Position numbers and translations under genes: made by a program. Under the pieces are notes generated by a model. The model saw only the letters and a program-made list of their open reading frames with translations. It was not told the DNA's origin and searched no databases. A stretch of DNA of 64,000 bases. Source: Pseudomonadales bacterium (GTDB lineage Bacteria; Pseudomonadota; Gammaproteobacteria; Pseudomonadales; Pseudohongiellaceae). Shown here piece by piece: positions 7,246-15,703 of this stretch (its first letter is position 1; each line of letters opens with the position of its first letter). The DNA is taken from the NCBI GenBank assembly GCA_012103535.1, contig WLWQ01000001.1:868001-932000 (forward strand), read 5' to 3'.

Positions 7246-8922
7246 CTAAGCGGCTACTTGTTGTTCACTAAGCATTTGACTCGCTGCTCCCATGAAGGCG
7301 TTCAGGGAAGAAGCGATTATGTCTTTGCTGATGGCGACGCCACTGTAGCGACGACCTTCACATCGAATCTGGATATAGGTTACGGCTTCGGCATCAGCAC
7401 CTTGACCAAGAGCATGTTCGCCGTACTCCATGATTTCGAAATCTAAATTTATGGCGGATTTTAATCCTTCTACAAATGCGCCAAGCACACCATCGCCCTC
7501 TCCACTAATGGCAATGTCCTTACCGAAGTAATCGATATGAGCTTTAAAAGTTTCTCGACCTTCTTGCTTTTCGATGGTGAAATTTTCGAGGCTTAACATT
7601 TTTTCATTGTTCAAATAATGGTTGTTGAACAAGTCCCATATTTCATCGGGATGAATTTCGCCACCAGAATCTTCAGTCGATTTTTGCACAACACGACTAA
7701 ATTCGATCTGCAACCAACGTGGTAATTCGAAACCAAACTTGTTTGCCAGTACGTAAGCAACACCACCTTTACCGGATTGGCTATTAACGCGAATAACATC
7801 TTGATAAGTGCGACCAATATCGCGGGGATCAATTGGCAAATAGGCAATCTCCCAAGGAGTTCCTTCCTCATAAATATCCAAGCATTTTTTAATGGCATCC
7901 TGATGAGAACCGGAGAAAGCAGTAAATACGAGATCGCCAGACCAGGCTTGCCGGGGATGAACATCGATCTGCGTGCATTCACGCACCACAGAAACGATTC
8001 GGTCCATGTCGTGCAGATCCAGCTCGGGATCAATTCCCTGACTATAAAGATTCATGGCCATGATAACGATGTCCATGTTACCGGTGCGTTCACCGTTGCC
8101 GAGCAAGGTACCTTCTACCCTTTGCGCGCCGGCCATCACTGCCAGTTCGGCGGCACCTACTGCACAACTTCTATCATTGTGTGTATGCAGACTAATAATT
8201 ACTGAATCGCGATTCTTTATGAGGCGGCCAAACAATTCGATTTGATCGGCATAGACATTGGGTGTTGCCATTTCCACTGTGGCTGGAAGATTGATTATTA
8301 CCGGATTTTCCGGTGTAGGTTGCCACACTGCATTCACCGCATCGCAAACCTCAACGGCAAAATCGATTTCTGTTCCTGTAAAGCTTTCTGGTGAATACTG
8401 AAATATCCATTCAGTTTCTGCTTGCTGAGCTGCGCAATTAACGACTTCCTTGGCTCCGGTAACTGCGATATCGACAATACCGGCTTTGTCAGTTTTAAAA
8501 ACCTTTTCCCGCTGCACTATGGAAGTTGAATTGTATAAATGAAGAATGGCTCTGCGCGCACCTTTAAGAGATTCGAATGTGCGTCGAATGAGCTCCGGTC
8601 TGGCCTGAGTTAGCACTTGAATTGTTACGTCTTCTGGAATTTTGCCTTCTTCTATCAGGCTGCGGACAAAATCGAAGTCTGGTTGCGAAGCCGCTGGAAA
8701 TCCGACTTCGATTTCTTTAAAGCCTACTTCCACCAGTAGCTCAAACATTTTTTTCTTTTGCGCAACGGACATCGGCTCGATAAGAGCCTGATTCCCATCG
8801 CGCAAATCAACGCTACACCATCTCGGTGCTTCGCTGATTACTTTGTCTGGCCAGGTTCGATCTTTTATATCGATTGGCTGAAAAGATTTGTACTTTCTAT
8901 GATCGAAGCGGCTGCTGCTCAT
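7246..8922 (-). CDS. leuA: 2-isopropylmalate synthase
   Basis: Condenses acetyl-CoA with 2-ketoisovalerate in the first committed step of leucine synthesis. The 558-residue protein belongs to the long LeuA type, starting MSSSRFDHRKYKSF. The catalytic barrel shows SVDLRDGNQALIEPM (metal and substrate binding), HTHNDR (metal-binding His pair) and LLGNGERTGN. The C-terminal third is the leucine-sensing regulatory domain, ending in a low-similarity tail. I prefer the ATG at 8920-8922, which follows GGGAGAGGGAG at good spacing, over an in-frame ATG 33 bases upstream. It is divergent from an Lrp/AsnC-family regulator that could control it. leuB lies 6 kb away and leuCD are not in the window. Confidence 0.93.
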   Translation of the reverse strand: MSSSRFDHRKYKSFQPIDIKDRTWPDKVISEAPRWCSVDLRDGNQALIEPMSVAQKKKMFELLVEVGFKEIEVGFPAASQPDFDFVRSLIEEGKIPEDVTIQVLTQARPELIRRTFESLKGARRAILHLYNSTSIVQREKVFKTDKAGIVDIAVTGAKEVVNCAAQQAETEWIFQYSPESFTGTEIDFAVEVCDAVNAVWQPTPENPVIINLPATVEMATPNVYADQIELFGRLIKNRDSVIISLHTHNDRSCAVGAAELAVMAGAQRVEGTLLGNGERTGNMDIVIMAMNLYSQGIDPELDLHDMDRIVSVVRECTQIDVHPRQAWSGDLVFTAFSGSHQDAIKKCLDIYEEGTPWEIAYLPIDPRDIGRTYQDVIRVNSQSGKGGVAYVLANKFGFELPRWLQIEFSRVVQKSTEDSGGEIHPDEIWDLFNNHYLNNEKMLSLENFTIEKQEGRETFKAHIDYFGKDIAISGEGDGVLGAFVEGLKSAINLDFEIMEYGEHALGQGADAEAVTYIQIRCEGRRYSGVAISKDIIASSLNAFMGAASQMLSEQQVAA

Positions 8923-9245
8923 TCTCCCTCTCCCGGGTCCATACTTCCGCGCCATTTCCGGTTTTCACACGAATTCGTTTGTCTTTCTATGTTCCTGTTT
9001 TCTATTCCCTATTTCCGTGGCCTTTTTGAGGCTGCTGTTGCGGGGCTTGAGCCTGTTTAACTCGGTGCCATACCGCCAGCTGGAGTTTCAGAACTATAGT
9101 GGAATTTGGATAGTGATTCTACACATATATTCCACGGATTTACGCTATTTTTAGTTATATTCACTAATTAATTATAATATCTTGTATATTTTTACCACAT
9201 ATGAAGATATCATGGGTTTTACTATCTAATGCAGGGCTACTACAG
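8923..9245. other. leuA / Lrp-family regulator intergenic region
   Basis: A 323-base divergent control region. The part nearest the regulator is very AT-rich, with TATAAT at 9173-9178 that could serve the rightward gene. The leuA-proximal 180 bases are less AT-rich and have short hairpins such as GGCTCAAGCC on the leuA strand. No leucine-codon run or attenuator with a T-tail is visible. A 23-codon rightward ORF from 8989 has no ribosome binding site. An Lrp-type operator is likely here but cannot be pinpointed. Confidence 0.5.
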
Positions 9246-9722
9246 ATGCTCGACAAGCTGGATAAGCGCATTCTGCAGGAGCTGCAGGCGAATGGCGCAA
9301 TTACTAATTTGGAGCTTGCGGACAAGATTGGACTCTCACCCTCTCCTTGCGCCCGCCGCGTTAAGCAATTGGAAGATGCCGGCATCATCGATCGCCAGGT
9401 CACACTGCTTAATGCTTCGAAATTAGACCTGAAGTTAACCGCCCTTATTCAAATAAGCATGGACCGTCACACGCCAGACCGCTTTGAAGTTTTCGAACGC
9501 AAGGTGAAGAGTTATCCAGAGGTCATTGAGTGCCTGCTAATCACCGGGCAGTCTGCAGACTATCAATTGAAAGTAGTTGTACCGGATATGGAGTATTACC
9601 AGGAATTTCTCTTGAACAAGATAACTCGCATCGAAGGAGTCAGCGATGTGCATTCGAGTTTTATGTTGCGGGAAGTTGTGAATTCAACAGAGCTTCCGTT
9701 GAATCATATTCAGTACAATTAA
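9246..9722 (+). CDS. Lrp/AsnC family transcriptional regulator
   Basis: A 158-residue DNA-binding regulator of the feast/famine family. The N-terminal helix-turn-helix is visible as LDKRILQELQANGAITNLELADKIGLSPSPCARRVKQLEDAG (residues 4-45, cited to locate it). A linker and a C-terminal RAM ligand-binding domain follow (about residues 66-140; ITGQSADYQLKVVVPDM). I start at the ATG at 9246, which gives MLDKLDKRIL and the family's usual length. An upstream in-frame ATG adds 15 residues without homology. It is divergent from leuA, so amino-acid control of leucine synthesis is a reasonable guess. The direct effector is not known. Confidence 0.9.
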   Translation: MLDKLDKRILQELQANGAITNLELADKIGLSPSPCARRVKQLEDAGIIDRQVTLLNASKLDLKLTALIQISMDRHTPDRFEVFERKVKSYPEVIECLLITGQSADYQLKVVVPDMEYYQEFLLNKITRIEGVSDVHSSFMLREVVNSTELPLNHIQYN

Positions 9723-9727
9723 CACGC

Positions 9728-10546
9728 TTAGAAAAAGTGTTTTACTTTTTCCTTATAAGATCTGCTCATTTTCAAAGAAGAACCACAACTAAGAGTTAAA
9801 TGAAATTCCCCATTGATATGGGATGAAACTTTGTCCACTCGCTCCAGATTTACAATGGTTGATCGATGCACTCGTTGAAAAATAGTAGGGTCGAGTTTGG
9901 CTTCGAGCTCTTTCATAGTAGTGCGCATGATGTGCGTTTCACCATTAGCATGAACACACATGTAATCTCCCGCTGCATCAATCCAATCAATATCTCTCAC
10001 TGGAACAAACGTTATTGAAGACCCATCTTTAATGGCAAGACGATCGGCGTGCTCAACGATATCTTCACCGCTTTCAATCAGCTCACCAATTGCAGCTGGA
10101 GATTTTCCTGTTAGAGCTACCGCGAGATCTAATAGTTTTTGCTTTTCATTTACTGCCGATTCTTGATTTTTGAATTGCCTTGCGCGGGTTATCGCCTCTG
10201 CTAGTCGCTCTCCTTCTACTGGCTTTAGCAGATAGTCGATGGCATGGACTTTAAACGCATCTACGGCAAACGCATCATAAGCGGTGACAAAAATCACCAT
10301 GGGCATGACATCGCCCTGCACTTCACTAATCATCTCAAAGCCAGTCATCCCGGGCATTTGAATATCCAGAAATACAATATCAGGCTCATGTTCGATTATC
10401 GCTGCAATGGCTTCCTTTCCATTCTGACATTCTTTGACCACATCGACATCATCGTACTGTTCAAGCCGCATAGCTAAGCCTTGTCGCGCCAGCTCTTCAT
10501 CATCGACGATAATGGCTTTCAGATTTGTTGATTCATTTTGCGTCAT
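9728..10546 (-). CDS. LytTR-family response regulator
   Basis: A 272-residue response regulator. The receiver domain (about residues 10-125) has the acidic pair Asp15/Asp16, the phospho-acceptor Asp61 in FLDIQMPG, Thr88 and Lys108 in LLKPVE. The C-terminal LytTR DNA-binding domain (about 165-272) shows DRLAIKDGSSITFVPVRDIDWIDAAGDY and HRSTIVNL. Its start overlaps the kinase gene end by 14 bases, so the pair is coupled. LytTR regulators bind tandem short repeats. The targets are not evident here, and the gene is convergent with the Lrp-type regulator with 5 bases between the stops. Confidence 0.93.
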   Translation of the reverse strand: MTQNESTNLKAIIVDDEELARQGLAMRLEQYDDVDVVKECQNGKEAIAAIIEHEPDIVFLDIQMPGMTGFEMISEVQGDVMPMVIFVTAYDAFAVDAFKVHAIDYLLKPVEGERLAEAITRARQFKNQESAVNEKQKLLDLAVALTGKSPAAIGELIESGEDIVEHADRLAIKDGSSITFVPVRDIDWIDAAGDYMCVHANGETHIMRTTMKELEAKLDPTIFQRVHRSTIVNLERVDKVSSHINGEFHLTLSCGSSLKMSRSYKEKVKHFF

Positions 10547-11627
10547 ATGGAATTACTACCATTACTTTGAGCCCGCTGGGCTCAACATTGGTGAACATCA
10601 ATTCATGATCACCGCCATAGATTTCCTGCAATCGGTTCCTAATATTACTGATACCGACGCCTTTTGAAAGGGACAATTTCTCATCGGCGTCTTCTTCCGA
10701 TAAACCGGGACCATCATCAGTCACTTCTAATGTTAATAATCTGCCTTTTTTACGGGCTTTTATAGTTATTGTTCCCCCTGCTTCATTCTTGGTAATGCCG
10801 TGTTTGATAGAGTTTTCGATGATTGGCTGTAGAAGCATGGTAGGCACCAGGGCAGATTCGGCGTCTGGCTCTATATCGAATTCCAATTTTAGCCGATCAG
10901 CGAATCGTACTTTTTCAATATCCAGATACAGTCGAGATGTTTCCAGCTCATGGGCCAAGCTCACGCGATCTAGGGGGGAGTGATCCAATGAATAGCGTAA
11001 AAACTTGCTTAGTTTTGTCACCATCTCATTGGCCTGTTCCGTCGCTTTCGAGAGCACCAGAGTTGAGATGGCGTTTAAGGTATTAAAAAGAAAATGTGGA
11101 TTTAACTGATAGCGCAACATAAGCAACTGCGCTTCGTGAGCGAGAGCTTCCGAGCGCAAACTCTTCTCTTTTTCAATCTGAAAAAGTTGGTAGTACTTGA
11201 TGATGAAGTAAAAGCCACTCCAGAGGAGCATTAAGGGGTAAGAATTTACTAACAGATTGTCGAATATATCCTCTAAACTTGCCGCGCTGAGATCCATAGT
11301 TTCGCCAAATGGCAGTAGCGCAACATAGTTCTGAAATGGCTGCCAAAGCATTGCTGCGAAGAAAGAACCAAACCAGGCAACCAGAAATCGAACGACAAAA
11401 CCTTTTTCCCAAACGAATCGGTAGAGAATCCTTAGTCCTGCCGTTAACAATACGGCGACTGCAGCATTCATGCAGTATACGAGTGCTAATGGGAAAATAA
11501 ATTCGAGAGCAGGAGGAACAAAGATCAGGTTAAGCAGTATGAGTATGACTACCCACACTGCCCAACCAACAAGTTGGAAAATCCAGAACTGACTGCGCTG
11601 TATTGTTGCGAGTGAAGTTGTACTCAT
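10533..11627 (-). CDS. LytS/YehU-type sensor histidine kinase
   Basis: A 364-residue membrane kinase. About four transmembrane helices occupy residues 15-145 (for example FWIFQLVGWAVWVVILILL) without an obvious large periplasmic sensor. The His-kinase part has the LytS-type H-box LNPHFLFNTLNAIS with His178, the N-box PIIENSIKHGI and the G-boxes DDGPGL and GVGISNIRNRL. It should autophosphorylate and pass the phosphate to Asp61 of the next gene's product. The stimulus is unknown. mdh lies 38 bases upstream on the same strand, so read-through is possible. Confidence 0.92.
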   Translation of the reverse strand: MSTTSLATIQRSQFWIFQLVGWAVWVVILILLNLIFVPPALEFIFPLALVYCMNAAVAVLLTAGLRILYRFVWEKGFVVRFLVAWFGSFFAAMLWQPFQNYVALLPFGETMDLSAASLEDIFDNLLVNSYPLMLLWSGFYFIIKYYQLFQIEKEKSLRSEALAHEAQLLMLRYQLNPHFLFNTLNAISTLVLSKATEQANEMVTKLSKFLRYSLDHSPLDRVSLAHELETSRLYLDIEKVRFADRLKLEFDIEPDAESALVPTMLLQPIIENSIKHGITKNEAGGTITIKARKKGRLLTLEVTDDGPGLSEEDADEKLSLSKGVGISNIRNRLQEIYGGDHELMFTNVEPSGLKVMVVIPYDAK

Positions 11628-11665
11628 AGCTCGCTTGCCGAATTCAATGAATTCAGCTGTCTCAC

Positions 11666-12643
11666 TTAAGGAAGCAAATCTGCTATCGCATCTCGCTCTT
11701 CTTTTAGTTCCTGTTCAGTCTTGTTCATTAGATCTTGACTGAACTCGTTTACGTCTAATCCCTGGACTATAGAATAATTACCATCAACACAGGTAACCGG
11801 AAAAGAATAAATAAGCCCTTCCTCTATTCCGTAACTGCCATCACTAAGTATGCCCATGCTCACTACACTACCATCGGTGCCGAAAGCCCAGTCGCGCATA
11901 TGCTCGATCGCAGCATTAGCTGCCGATGCAGCACTGGAGAGTCCTCGCGCCTTGATAATAACAGCACCTCGTTGTTGCACTGTGGGAATAAAATCTGAAG
12001 TTACCCATTCTTGATCAACCAGATCATAAGCATTCTGACCCGCGACATTGCAATGATGAATATCCGGGTATTGGGTTGCAGAATGATTCCCCCAGATAAT
12101 CATGCCATCAACCTCAGTATTGTGCTTGCCAGTTTTATTGGCGAGCTGGGCGATAGCTCTGTTGTGATCGAGGCGGGTCATCGCAGTGAACTGTCCGGGA
12201 TTTATGTCCGGAGCATTTCTATAGGCGATAAGCGCATTCGTGTTTGCAGGATTACCTACAACCAGCACTTTGACGTCGCGACTGGCGGCACTGTTAATTG
12301 CTGAACCCTGTGCTGAGAAAATAGCTGCATTAGCCTCCAACAGGTCTTTGCGCTCCATGCCTGGACCACGAGGTCGCGCGCCTACTAACAAACAGTAGTC
12401 TGCATCCTTAAACGCTTCCTCCGGATTATCGGTCTGCACTATTCCAGCAACGAGTGGAAAGGCGCAGTCTTCGATTTCCATTACTGTGCCCTGCAAAACC
12501 TCCAATGCAGGTGTAATCTCGAGTAATTGCAGTATCACCGGCTGATCGGTTCCCAACATTTCTCCGGCAGCAATGCGAAACAGTAAAGAATAGCTAATTT
12601 GTCCTGCTGCCCCAGTGACAGCAACACGCACAGGTGCTTTCAT
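11666..12643 (-). CDS. mdh: Malate dehydrogenase
   Basis: Interconverts malate and oxaloacetate with NAD+ in the citric-acid cycle. The 325-residue length and the start [24 protein letters not shown] (GAAGQIG-type nucleotide loop) match the MDH type-2 class shared with cytosolic eukaryotic enzymes. Conserved features are [14 protein letters not shown] (mobile loop with substrate Arg), [19 protein letters not shown] and the proton-relay His in IIWGNHS. It has its own upstream region of about 130 bases and precedes the LytS-type kinase. Confidence 0.95.
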   Translation of the reverse strand: MKAPVRVAVTGAAGQISYSLLFRIAAGEMLGTDQPVILQLLEITPALEVLQGTVMEIEDCAFPLVAGIVQTDNPEEAFKDADYCLLVGARPRGPGMERKDLLEANAAIFSAQGSAINSAASRDVKVLVVGNPANTNALIAYRNAPDINPGQFTAMTRLDHNRAIAQLANKTGKHNTEVDGMIIWGNHSATQYPDIHHCNVAGQNAYDLVDQEWVTSDFIPTVQQRGAVIIKARGLSSAASAANAAIEHMRDWAFGTDGSVVSMGILSDGSYGIEEGLIYSFPVTCVDGNYSIVQGLDVNEFSQDLMNKTEQELKEERDAIADLLP

Positions 12644-12779
12644 TTTTCAGTAGTCCTTTTGATGATTTATGAATTACTTCAGGGCCGCGAAGTATATCAG
12701 ATTATAGTCGAAGATGAGAAAGGTGAAAGGCAGATTCCATATCGAGTGGAGAGAAGTCAGGACTTAAAACAGTAACATC

Positions 12780-13823
12780 CTAATAGATAAACATGGCGTC
12801 GCCATAACTGAAGAATCGATAGCGTTCTCTAACTGCTTCCGAATAGGCGTCAAGTATCATATTTTTTGTTGCGAATGCACTAACTAGCATCAGTAAGGTT
12901 GATTCAGGCAAATGAAAATTGGTGACCATGGCGTCCACAATTTTAAATTGATACCCAGGATAGATAAATATGTCGGTCTCTTTCGACACAGCTTCTAGTC
13001 TGCCATGCTTTGCTGCCGCTTCAAGGCTGCGCACACTCGTTGTGCCAATTGCGATGACTCGCCCTCCCCTTTGTTTGCATCGATTTACTTGCTGACAAAC
13101 TTCCTCACAGACTTCGATCAATTCCTTATGCATTTTGTGTTGCTCGATATTTGGCACACGTACGGGTTGAAAGGTTCCGGCACCGACATGCAAAGTGAGA
13201 AATCCGATATCAACTCCCTTGTCTTGAACTTGTTGCATTAACGCTGCATCGAAATGCAATCCTGCTGTTGGCGCAGCAACGGCTCCTTCGTTCCTTGCGT
13301 ACACTGTTTGATAACGAGTTAAATCTAATTCCTCATCCCCTCTTCTTATATAAGGCGGTAAGGGCATATGCCCATGGGGAAACAGATCGCTTGCCAGTTT
13401 TATCTCAGCATCAAATTCGAGAGTAAAAAATCCTTCATCTCGATCGGTCACTTTAGCGCCCAATCCTTCAACTCTATTTTCTGAGTTTTTTTCGTAGAAG
13501 AATATTTTGCCATCTGTTTTGGGAGACTTGCTCGCCTTGATTTGCGCCAATATTTTGTTGCTAGCGAGTAATCGCTCTAACAATATTTCAATCTTCCCAC
13601 CGGACTCTTTTTCACCAAAAAATCGTGCAGGAATAACTTTAGTGTCATTAAACACCAGCAAATCTTCCGGCCGAAGGTATGCCATCAATTCTGGAAACTG
13701 CCGGTGAGATGTTTCGCCACTAGAAGAATCTAGACAGAGCAATCGACTGTCAGCACGATTTTCAGCAGGATAGTCGGCAATCAGCTCTTCCGGCAATTCG
13801 TAGGAAAATTCGCCTACTCGCAT
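12780..13823 (-). CDS. queA: S-adenosylmethionine:tRNA ribosyltransferase-isomerase
   Basis: Transfers the ribosyl group of S-adenosylmethionine to preQ1 at position 34 of tRNAs with GUN anticodons, giving epoxyqueuosine. The 347-residue protein covers the whole family: [16 protein letters not shown] start, [53 protein letters not shown] and [15 protein letters not shown]. tgt and yajC, often next to queA, are not adjacent. It reads away from the tRNA-Leu gene 229 bases upstream. Confidence 0.96.
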   Translation of the reverse strand: MRVGEFSYELPEELIADYPAENRADSRLLCLDSSSGETSHRQFPELMAYLRPEDLLVFNDTKVIPARFFGEKESGGKIEILLERLLASNKILAQIKASKSPKTDGKIFFYEKNSENRVEGLGAKVTDRDEGFFTLEFDAEIKLASDLFPHGHMPLPPYIRRGDEELDLTRYQTVYARNEGAVAAPTAGLHFDAALMQQVQDKGVDIGFLTLHVGAGTFQPVRVPNIEQHKMHKELIEVCEEVCQQVNRCKQRGGRVIAIGTTSVRSLEAAAKHGRLEAVSKETDIFIYPGYQFKIVDAMVTNFHLPESTLLMLVSAFATKNMILDAYSEAVRERYRFFSYGDAMFIY

Positions 13824-13928
13824 AATGCCTGTTTATAGAAAATGGAAGGGCGAAGCCTATATAAATAAGATAGATCTATAAAGGACGAAAGCTCCTGCAA
13901 GGTTAGGAACCTTATAGCCATGGATCAA

Positions 13929-13956
13929 TTGCGCCCTTAGAGGCAATTGGTATAAT
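13929..13956 (+). promoter_or_regulatory. Sigma-70 promoter in front of tRNA-Leu
   Basis: TTGCGC at 13929-13934 and a perfect TATAAT at 13951-13956 are separated by 16 bases. Transcription would start near 13963, about 89 bases before the mature tRNA 5' end. Confidence 0.7.
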
Positions 13957-13962
13957 GGCTAG

Positions 13963-13997
13963 CCGCGGCAAACCCAGTCTAATCAAGGGTTTCGCGG
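13963..13997 (+). other. Hairpin at the predicted 5' end of the tRNA precursor
   Basis: CCGCG and AAACCC pair with GGGTTT and CGCGG, giving 11 base pairs with a two-base bulge and an 11-base loop. It starts where the promoter is expected to initiate. It may protect or guide processing of the precursor. The meaning is inferred, but the pairing is read directly. Confidence 0.55.
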
Positions 13998-14051
13998 AGT
14001 TAAGCTCTTGCTCAAGGAACCGAGTCGGGGCTAGAAAATTAGATTATTTGT

Positions 14052-14138
14052 GCCAGCGTGGTGAAATTGGTAGACACGATGGATTCAAAATCCATTGCCT
14101 TCACGGGCGTGGCGGTTCGAGTCCGCCCGCTGGTACCA
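14052..14138 (+). tRNA. tRNA-Leu(CAA)
   Basis: An 87-base class II tRNA with encoded CCA. The acceptor stem is GCCAGCG/CGCTGGT (first pair G-U). The D-arm contains GGTAGAC. The anticodon stem ATGGA/TCCAT encloses the loop TTCAAAA with anticodon CAA, which reads UUG. A long variable arm follows, and the T-arm is GGCGG-TTCGAGT-CCGCC. The long variable arm and the anticodon both identify leucine. Confidence 0.96.
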
Positions 14139-14305
14139 TCTATGAGAAGTATTATTTAGTAGCAATTTGAACACCAGTTGACACGAAAAGGTGAGAGAAT
14201 TGAGGAATTGCAGTACACATTCCACTGAAGACTAGAAAAATAGTGCCGATAAGCCTCTAAGGAACTTTATCCTTAGTCAATAAGGACTCTTGGGGATACA
14301 AATCG

Positions 14306-14476
14306 ATGAGTTTCGACGAAGAAAATAACGATAACGAAACCGGCAGCGGCGACGGCGGAAAACCAAAAACTTTTTTTGGCCTTGAACTCGGCGATGACGT
14401 CGTCTACACAGTAGTTATCATTCTTACCCTTATCTTTATCCGCCAGGTAATGGTAGTTATTCAAGCGCTTAACTAA
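14306..14476 (+). CDS. 56-residue single-pass membrane protein
   Basis: A short gene that begins MSFDEENNDNETGSG and ends VMVVIQALN. The first 17 residues are acidic and polar, then comes a GGKPKTFFGLELGDD linker, then one transmembrane helix (VVYTVVIILTLIFI). GGGGA lies 9 bases before the ATG. The ordered layout (acidic head, linker, helix) and the ribosome binding site argue for a real gene. The antisense ORF over the same bases has no such support. The function is unknown. It lies between tRNA-Leu and leuB. Confidence 0.65.
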   Translation: MSFDEENNDNETGSGDGGKPKTFFGLELGDDVVYTVVIILTLIFIRQVMVVIQALN

Positions 14477-14605
14477 GAACCTTAAACTAAGCGCAATCTC
14501 CCTCTCTATTTATATTGCTATACCTGCATCGGGTTCGGCTGTTCACTGCCCTATGCCCGTGGTAAATTACGCCCCTCATTTTTAAGCACGGATTTTCTGG
14601 ACATC

Positions 14606-15703
14606 ATGACATCCTACAAAATTGCCATATTGGATGGTGACGGTATTGGCCCCGAGATCATGGCCGAGGCAATTAAAATCTTAAGCTTGGTTGCGGAACG
14701 CAATGACATTAACTTTGAATTGATGCCGGCGCCATTTGGAGCTACGGCTTATTTTTCTCATGGGCATTCATTTCCCGAAGAAACCAAGGCAATCTGTGAT
14801 GAAGCGGACGCAATACTAAAAGGCCCAATCGGTCTCAGTCATGAAGAATCGAAAAAAATTCCCGTTGATATGCAACCAGAACGCGGCGCATTACTTCCTC
14901 TGCGGCGTCGCTACAACACTTTCGCAAATTTTCGTCCAGTATTTCTCCCTAAAGGGCTAGCCCATTTCTCCCCTTTAAAACCAGAAATCATTGGTGAAGG
15001 AATTGATTTCATTATTATTCGCGAACTCGTTGGTGGCCTCTATTTTGGCAAGAAAGAAACCGGTATCAACGAAGACGGCAAACGTTTCGTCAATGAAACC
15101 CTTGAATACGATGAAGACCAAATCAAACGCATTGCCAAAGTAGCTTTTAATACCGCTCAGAAAAGAAAAAAAGTACTGCACAATATCCACAAAAGTAACG
15201 TGCTCAAATCCAGTGTGTTATGGAATGAAGTCATCGGAGAAGTCGCAGAAGATTACCCTGATGTTGAAGTCAAACATATCCTGGTAGACGCAGCCGCCAC
15301 CTATTTGTGCCTGAACCCTGGCCAGTTTGATGTCATGGTGATGGAAAATATGTTTGGTGACATTCTTTCCGATCAAGGCGGAGGCATTCTTGGGTCTCTC
15401 GGCTTAATGCCGTCTGCCTGTATCGGTCCAAAGAAAGCCTATTACGAACCATCACACGGTTCAGCGCCGGATATTGCCGGACAGAGTATCGCCAACCCCT
15501 ATTCGATGATCGGATCTGTAGCGATGATGCTGGAAATGAGTTTCGACATGGAAGATGAAGCCAAGAAAGTATGGTATGCCATGCAGAGTGTTTTTGCCCA
15601 GGGTTACTCCACCCCAGACCTATCCAAGCCTGGAGCCGACGTGAACATGATAAGCACAGACGGATTTGGTGATTTAGTAGCGACTGAACTCGCCAAGCAA
15701 TAA
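14606..15703 (+). CDS. leuB: 3-isopropylmalate dehydrogenase
   Basis: Oxidises and decarboxylates 3-isopropylmalate to 2-ketoisocaproate with NAD+, the third step of leucine synthesis. The same enzyme class uses methylmalate in the citramalate route to isoleucine. The 365-residue protein shows DGDGIGPEIM, the substrate loop ERGALLPLRRRYNTFANFRPV, the LeuB signature RELVGGLYFG, and the metal/NAD region MFGDILSDQGGGILGSLG with EPSHGSAPDIAGQ. Its stop codon directly abuts the stop codon of cimA on the other strand. Confidence 0.93.
   Translation: MTSYKIAILDGDGIGPEIMAEAIKILSLVAERNDINFELMPAPFGATAYFSHGHSFPEETKAICDEADAILKGPIGLSHEESKKIPVDMQPERGALLPLRRRYNTFANFRPVFLPKGLAHFSPLKPEIIGEGIDFIIIRELVGGLYFGKKETGINEDGKRFVNETLEYDEDQIKRIAKVAFNTAQKRKKVLHNIHKSNVLKSSVLWNEVIGEVAEDYPDVEVKHILVDAAATYLCLNPGQFDVMVMENMFGDILSDQGGGILGSLGLMPSACIGPKKAYYEPSHGSAPDIAGQSIANPYSMIGSVAMMLEMSFDMEDEAKKVWYAMQSVFAQGYSTPDLSKPGADVNMISTDGFGDLVATELAKQ

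Noticed and set aside
8758..9060. A 100-residue forward ORF across the leuA start and leader
   Set aside because: It overlaps the leuA coding region in antisense and has no start signal.
9201..9245. Extra 15 residues at the start of the Lrp/AsnC regulator
   Set aside because: No homology, and the ATG at 9246 gives the family's typical start.
14229..14290. Another copy of the inverted-repeat family near AAGCCTCT and AGCCTCT motifs at 14258 and 56880
   Set aside because: Only a short core matches, with no partner end, so these are chance matches.
14273..14464. A 63-residue reverse-strand ORF over the small membrane protein gene
   Set aside because: It lacks a ribosome binding site and its frame reads as the antisense of the better-supported forward small gene.
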